Part shown: positions 5,195 to 8,199 of the stretch, piece by piece | How positions within the stretch are numbered: position 1 is the stretch's first letter | How the letters are laid out: every line of letters starts with the position of its first letter | DNA from: Actinomycetes bacterium | GTDB taxonomy: Bacteria; Actinomycetota; Acidimicrobiia; Acidimicrobiales; Acidimicrobiaceae | Reading direction: 5' to 3' | Length of the DNA stretch: 8,199 nucleotides | Assembly: GCA_021844725.1 (NCBI GenBank) | Contig: JAKBSX010000096.1 | Coordinates: forward strand, 1-8,199 | The notes under the pieces: generated by a model | What the model saw: only the letters and a program-made list of their open reading frames with translations | The model's database searches: none | What the model was told of the DNA's origin: nothing | Made by a program: the position numbers and the translations under genes

Positions 5195-6418
5195 CTCAGT
5201 TGACGGGGCGCCCTCACCCCGGAAGTCCCGACTTACCGGCACGAACAAGTTGTGAGATCTGAGCTCAAGTTCCAGCTCCCCATATTGATTTACCGCGACG
5301 GCCAGCTCACCTCTAGCCATCTTCGATAAAGCCACTCCCAGAACGTCATTTCTCCATCCTTTTGAGAGCCGGGACCTTGGATCTCCCCTCAAATACTCAG
5401 AAATATCAGACCTGGTCGCCAAAAGGGCTGGATCCACTCTGAGGTGCTGTGCCAGCTGACTTACCCATAGCGTAGCCAGACTAGAAATTACCTTTAGATT
5501 CTTATCCCCTTCTTCGGTTACTGGAAGCATCAAAGCTTCGTCAGGTAATGAGCGTCCCAAATTTACGGCATTGATTATTTCCTGATCCACCCCATTCGCC
5601 AGGTGTCTATGCTCGACCCCCCGCAGAGTCCCTAAACGAGAAACTGAATTCGGCATATCTTGTGAAATCACCGCGATTGCCAGATCCGGGATCACGTATC
5701 TAGGTGGAATATCAAGCCTTGCTGCCCTCTCTTCACGCCAGGCTGCCAATGTCTGTGCAACTTTCCGAGAATCGCCCTTCAAGTGCTTACATTCCCGTAT
5801 TTTCCACCAGGCCCGCTCTAATGGAACCTGGCTTCGATCCCGCTCCAGTAATATGCGCGATTCATCCAAAGCCCAGTCAAGTCGGTTCATTCTGATTAAA
5901 TCCTGCTCAATAACGTGTTTCAATTCAATCAAATTAGAAACATCCGATGCTGCATAGCGGAGTTGACTTTGACTAAGAGGCCTTTTAGTCCAATCAGTGA
6001 GCCTGTCACCCTTGGGTAGTGCTATACCCAGAATACGCTCGCTCAATAAAGCCAGTGAAGGGTTTGAATAACCGATGAATCCTGCCGCCAACTGAGTATC
6101 AAAAATTTTCGCAGGAACCGCCCCTACTACTCTCGAAAGTATTTCTAAATCCTGAATACCAGCATGTAGAATCACCAATACCGGGCACGCAAACAGCTGT
6201 TTCAGGGGGGCTAAGTCAATCTTAATCGGGTCAATCAACGCAACTTTGCCAGCCCAGCCGACTTGGAGAAGAGCCAAACGTGGATAATAGGTTTTCTCTC
6301 TATGGAATTCTGTATCAAGCGCAATCTCATCAGAGGCTGACCATTGCTGGACCAACTGGTCAAACTCATCTTGACTATCAATCCAAAACCACGAATTTTT
6401 ATCTAAACCTTCAGCCAC
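5183..6418 (-). CDS. rnd: Ribonuclease D (3'-5' exoribonuclease with HRDC region)
   Basis: This 411-residue cytosolic DEDDy exonuclease trims tRNA and other stable RNA 3' ends. Exo I is LDTEFHRE (34-41; Asp35 and Glu37), Exo II is ILHAGIQDLEIL (83-94; Asp90), and Exo III is YAASD (155-159; Tyr155 and Asp159), giving all four acidic metal ligands and the DEDDy tyrosine. The exonuclease fold covers about 10-170. An HRDC domain follows (about 214-290), and a second HRDC-like stretch lies at about 305-385, ending in a short tail. E. coli RNase D is 375 residues, and somewhat longer forms are common in actinobacteria. The start is GTG 6418-6416, with GAGGT (6426-6422) close upstream. The gene is 141 nt downstream of tyrS on the same strand, probably as a separate or partly separate unit. 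Its last codons overlap the 3' end of the opposing 76-residue gene. Confidence 0.95.
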   Translation of the reverse strand: MAEGLDKNSWFWIDSQDEFDQLVQQWSASDEIALDTEFHREKTYYPRLALLQVGWAGKVALIDPIKIDLAPLKQLFACPVLVILHAGIQDLEILSRVVGAVPAKIFDTQLAAGFIGYSNPSLALLSERILGIALPKGDRLTDWTKRPLSQSQLRYAASDVSNLIELKHVIEQDLIRMNRLDWALDESRILLERDRSQVPLERAWWKIRECKHLKGDSRKVAQTLAAWREERAARLDIPPRYVIPDLAIAVISQDMPNSVSRLGTLRGVEHRHLANGVDQEIINAVNLGRSLPDEALMLPVTEEGDKNLKVISSLATLWVSQLAQHLRVDPALLATRSDISEYLRGDPRSRLSKGWRNDVLGVALSKMARGELAVAVNQYGELELELRSHNLFVPVSRDFRGEGAPSTELAF

Positions 6419-6456
6419 GCGACCTCAACTAGTCCAAGTTAGGTAAGCAAACAAGC

Positions 6457-6472
6457 TTGATTATCCAATCAA
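6457..6472 (-). promoter_or_regulatory. Inverted repeat TTGATT-N4-AATCAA with a -10-like core upstream of rnd
   Basis: Arms 6457-6462 and 6467-6472 are perfect 6-bp inverted repeats. On the minus strand the centre reads GATAAT, a fair -10 hexamer, 42 nt before the rnd GTG. No good -35 is present. It could be a promoter overlapped by an operator for rnd, or chance. Confidence 0.25.
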
Positions 6473-6492
6473 AATCATACTCCAGCTTCGCC

Positions 6493-6522
6493 AACATAAA
6501 ATAATCGCTTAGGTGAATAAGC
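6493..6522 (-). terminator. Weak candidate terminator after tyrS
   Basis: Downstream of tyrS on the minus strand, GCTTA and TAAGC (6522-6518 and 6511-6507) form a 5-bp stem with a 6-nt loop, followed by a T-rich GATTATTTTATG. The stem is short and AT-rich, so termination may be poor and read-through into rnd is possible. Confidence 0.25.
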
Positions 6523-6559
6523 AAACTCCCGGCAACCCAATGAAAAATGCAAGCTCCAG

Positions 6560-7846
6560 TTACTCTACCTGCGAAGAAGCTCTAACGACCGCATAGTCTT
6601 TCTTCCCACGTCTTACCAGCAGCGCCCTTCCATCAATAAGTGATGAGGAACTGACTAAAGCAGCCTGGTCCGTCACCCGAATATTATTTATGTAAGCACC
6701 ACCCTGATCGACAACTTTTCGGGCTTCTGATTTGGATTTGGCTAGTCCAGCTTCGATCAAAAGATCGACAATAGGTACCCCCTCTGAAATAACCAGCGAT
6801 GGAATCTGATAGCTTGGAGCATCTGCAATCGCGATATCCAAAAGTTCTCCAGAAAGAGTCGTGATATCCTCGGAAAAAAGCGCCTCGGATGCCCGTTTCA
6901 CATTTTCAGCCATTTCCGGTCCATGCACCAATCTTGTAATCTCAAAGGCCAGTACCTTCTGGGCTCGGCGCTCTTTCGCCTTCTCTTTTGTTAGAAGGTC
7001 CAGATCTTCAAGTTCATCATCTGTAAGCCAGGTAAAAGATCTAAGATACCCACCCACCATCTCGTCTTCGACACGAAGGAAGTACTGATAAAACTGATAT
7101 GGCGAGGTCTTTTCAGCATCTAGCCAAACTGTGCCAGAGTCACTTTTGCCAAACTTGGTACCATCAGCCTTCAATACCAAAGGTGTCGTAAGCCCATATG
7201 CCGCTTTCCTTCTTTTCTTTCTGATTAACTCGATACCAGCAGTGATGTTGCCCCATTGATCAGATGCGCCCATTTGCAACACGCAATCGTAATTATCAAA
7301 AAGATGCAGAAAATCATAAGCTTGCAGCAGCATGTAGGAAAACTCAGTATATGAAATCCCCTGTTCCCTCTCGAGCAATCTGCTGCGGACGGAATCTTTG
7401 GCTACCATCTGATTGACACTAAAGTGCTTACCCACCTCCCGCAAAAAATCTACAAGTGATATCGAAGACAGCCAATCAGCATTGTTCAGCAACAGAGCTT
7501 TATTGGAAACCTCCCCAAAATCGATGAACTTTTGCAGCTGCATCCGGATCTTTTCCAGATTGTCATCTAATTGCTGCTGGTCTAAAAGAATGCGCTCCTC
7601 GTTCTTGCCGGAGGGATCCCCAATCATCCCCGTGCCGCCACCAGCGACTGCGATCGGTCTATGACCGTACTCCTGCAACCTACGGAGATTGAAGATCTGT
7701 ACCAAATGCCCCACGTGAAGCGAATCCGCGGTTGGATCAAACCCTATGTATGCGCTGACCTTAGAGCTATCCAGAACGCTCTTCAACGCCTCGTCGGTAA
7801 CCTGGGAAATAAGTCCCCGGCGCTTCATCTGATCAAATATTCCCAC
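6560..7846 (-). CDS. tyrS: Tyrosyl-tRNA synthetase
   Basis: This 428-residue protein has the standard length for bacterial TyrRS and charges tRNA-Tyr with tyrosine using ATP in the cytosol. Class I signatures are HVGH (44-47, the HIGH motif) and KFGKS (231-235, the KMSKS motif). Tyrosine-pocket residues fit the family: Tyr33 and Asp37 in YIGFDPTADSLHVGH, Tyr171, Gln175 and Asp178 in SYMLLQAYDF, and MGASDQWGN (192-200). An anticodon-binding helical domain follows, and a C-terminal S4 RNA-binding domain covers about 357-420 (KSKSEARKVVDQGGAYINN). The start is GTG 7846-7844 with GGAG (7855-7852) 5 nt upstream. menD ends 34 nt upstream on the same strand, so cotranscription is likely. No T-box leader fits in that gap, although many Firmicutes regulate tyrS that way. 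Confidence 0.97.
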   Translation of the reverse strand: MGIFDQMKRRGLISQVTDEALKSVLDSSKVSAYIGFDPTADSLHVGHLVQIFNLRRLQEYGHRPIAVAGGGTGMIGDPSGKNEERILLDQQQLDDNLEKIRMQLQKFIDFGEVSNKALLLNNADWLSSISLVDFLREVGKHFSVNQMVAKDSVRSRLLEREQGISYTEFSYMLLQAYDFLHLFDNYDCVLQMGASDQWGNITAGIELIRKKRRKAAYGLTTPLVLKADGTKFGKSDSGTVWLDAEKTSPYQFYQYFLRVEDEMVGGYLRSFTWLTDDELEDLDLLTKEKAKERRAQKVLAFEITRLVHGPEMAENVKRASEALFSEDITTLSGELLDIAIADAPSYQIPSLVISEGVPIVDLLIEAGLAKSKSEARKVVDQGGAYINNIRVTDQAALVSSSSLIDGRALLVRRGKKDYAVVRASSQVE

Positions 7847-7880
7847 AAATTCTCCAATGCCATGCCTAATGACACAAATA

Positions 7881-8199
7881 TTACTTTCCAGTTAATCCCT
7901 GTTCAGCGCTGTCCGCTGCATTAGCCAGTAGTTGGCGATGAAAATCAGCATTTTCAACACGGCTCGTGCGAACAATAACAGCCTTTACTCCACCGGACTC
8001 CTGAAACGAATCAATAATCTTCTTGAACTCCGAAAGATGACCGACCAGAAAACTATCAATTCCAAATCCGGAAAGCATTTCAACCAAATCACCAGGCTGG
8101 GGCGTACCAAACAGCTTTTCAAATAGTGGGTTTTCAATTGATGAGGCTTGTGGCAGGAATGAAAAAATACCCCCCCCCGTCGTTATCTATTACACAGAG
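7881..8199 (-). CDS. menD: MenD C-terminal fragment, frame broken at a G9 run
   Basis: MenD (SEPHCHC synthase) is a thiamine-diphosphate enzyme that joins isochorismate and 2-oxoglutarate early in menaquinone synthesis. From the right edge the minus strand reads LCVIDNDGGG, and after the G run it reads GIFSFLPQASSIENP, then FEKLFGTP and about 70 further residues to a TAA at 7883-7881. This matches the MenD end, where N-N-x-GG-x-IFS-LLP closes the cofactor-binding part and an F-x-x-x-x-GTP-type segment follows. The two parts are in different frames: the tract 8178-8170 has nine G where eight would keep DGGGIFSFLP in frame. This is either a one-base sequencing or assembly error or a real frameshift. 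The N-terminal majority of the gene lies beyond the window. The good downstream protein match argues against an old pseudogene. tyrS follows after 34 nt. Confidence 0.88.

Noticed and set aside
5826..5846. tRNA T-arm-like GGCTTCGATCCCGCTCC
   Set aside because: It lies inside the rnd coding sequence and no acceptor, D or anticodon arms can be placed around it.
7847..7880. T-box leader for tyrS
   Set aside because: Only 34 nt separate menD from tyrS, far too short for a T-box.
1..8199. CRISPR array, rRNA or prophage features
   Set aside because: No regularly spaced repeats of sufficient length, no rRNA sequence and no phage-type genes were seen.

Overview
The window is a bacterial chromosome segment with about half G+C (judged by eye, not computed). 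It carries housekeeping genes on the minus strand (menD, tyrS, rnd, an alpha/beta hydrolase and a membrane Mur ligase) and two genes on the plus strand (a CLC-family chloride transporter and a 76-residue conserved-looking protein). Protein style, heavy use of GTG and TTG starts, a probable leaderless promoter and an RNase D with a long HRDC region suggest an actinobacterium, possibly of the Acidimicrobiia type. That placement is inferred from protein character only.

Layout from left to right. 1-1372 (minus): most of a Mur ligase of MurF type, with an N-terminal membrane domain in place of the usual MurF substrate-binding domain; it runs off the left edge. 1379-2158 (minus): an alpha/beta hydrolase whose stop lies 6 nt before the Mur ligase start, so the two form an operon. 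2159-2668: a 510-nt gap between divergent genes, with several short direct and inverted repeats but no gene. 2669-4015 (plus): a CLC transporter/channel. 4016-4963: a gene-poor stretch holding a possible RNA structure just after clc, a small C2HC zinc-finger-like gene on the minus strand (4284-4469) with a good ribosome binding site, and a hairpin resembling a decayed IS200/IS605-type (tnpB) right end. 4964-5194 (plus): the 76-residue protein, tail-to-tail with and overlapping rnd. 5183-6418 (minus): RNase D. 6560-7846 (minus): tyrosyl-tRNA synthetase. 7881-8199 (minus): the C-terminal end of MenD (menaquinone synthesis), with its reading frame broken by one extra base in a run of nine G.

The menD, tyrS and rnd genes are codirectional and may be partly cotranscribed, but they belong to different pathways. 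The hydrolase and membrane Mur ligase are the only pair whose spacing and content suggest a shared pathway, probably at the cell envelope. I found no complete novel system. The points most worth checking are the membrane-anchored MurF variant, the CLC protein lacking the usual internal proton glutamate, the small zinc-finger-like gene and the menD frameshift.
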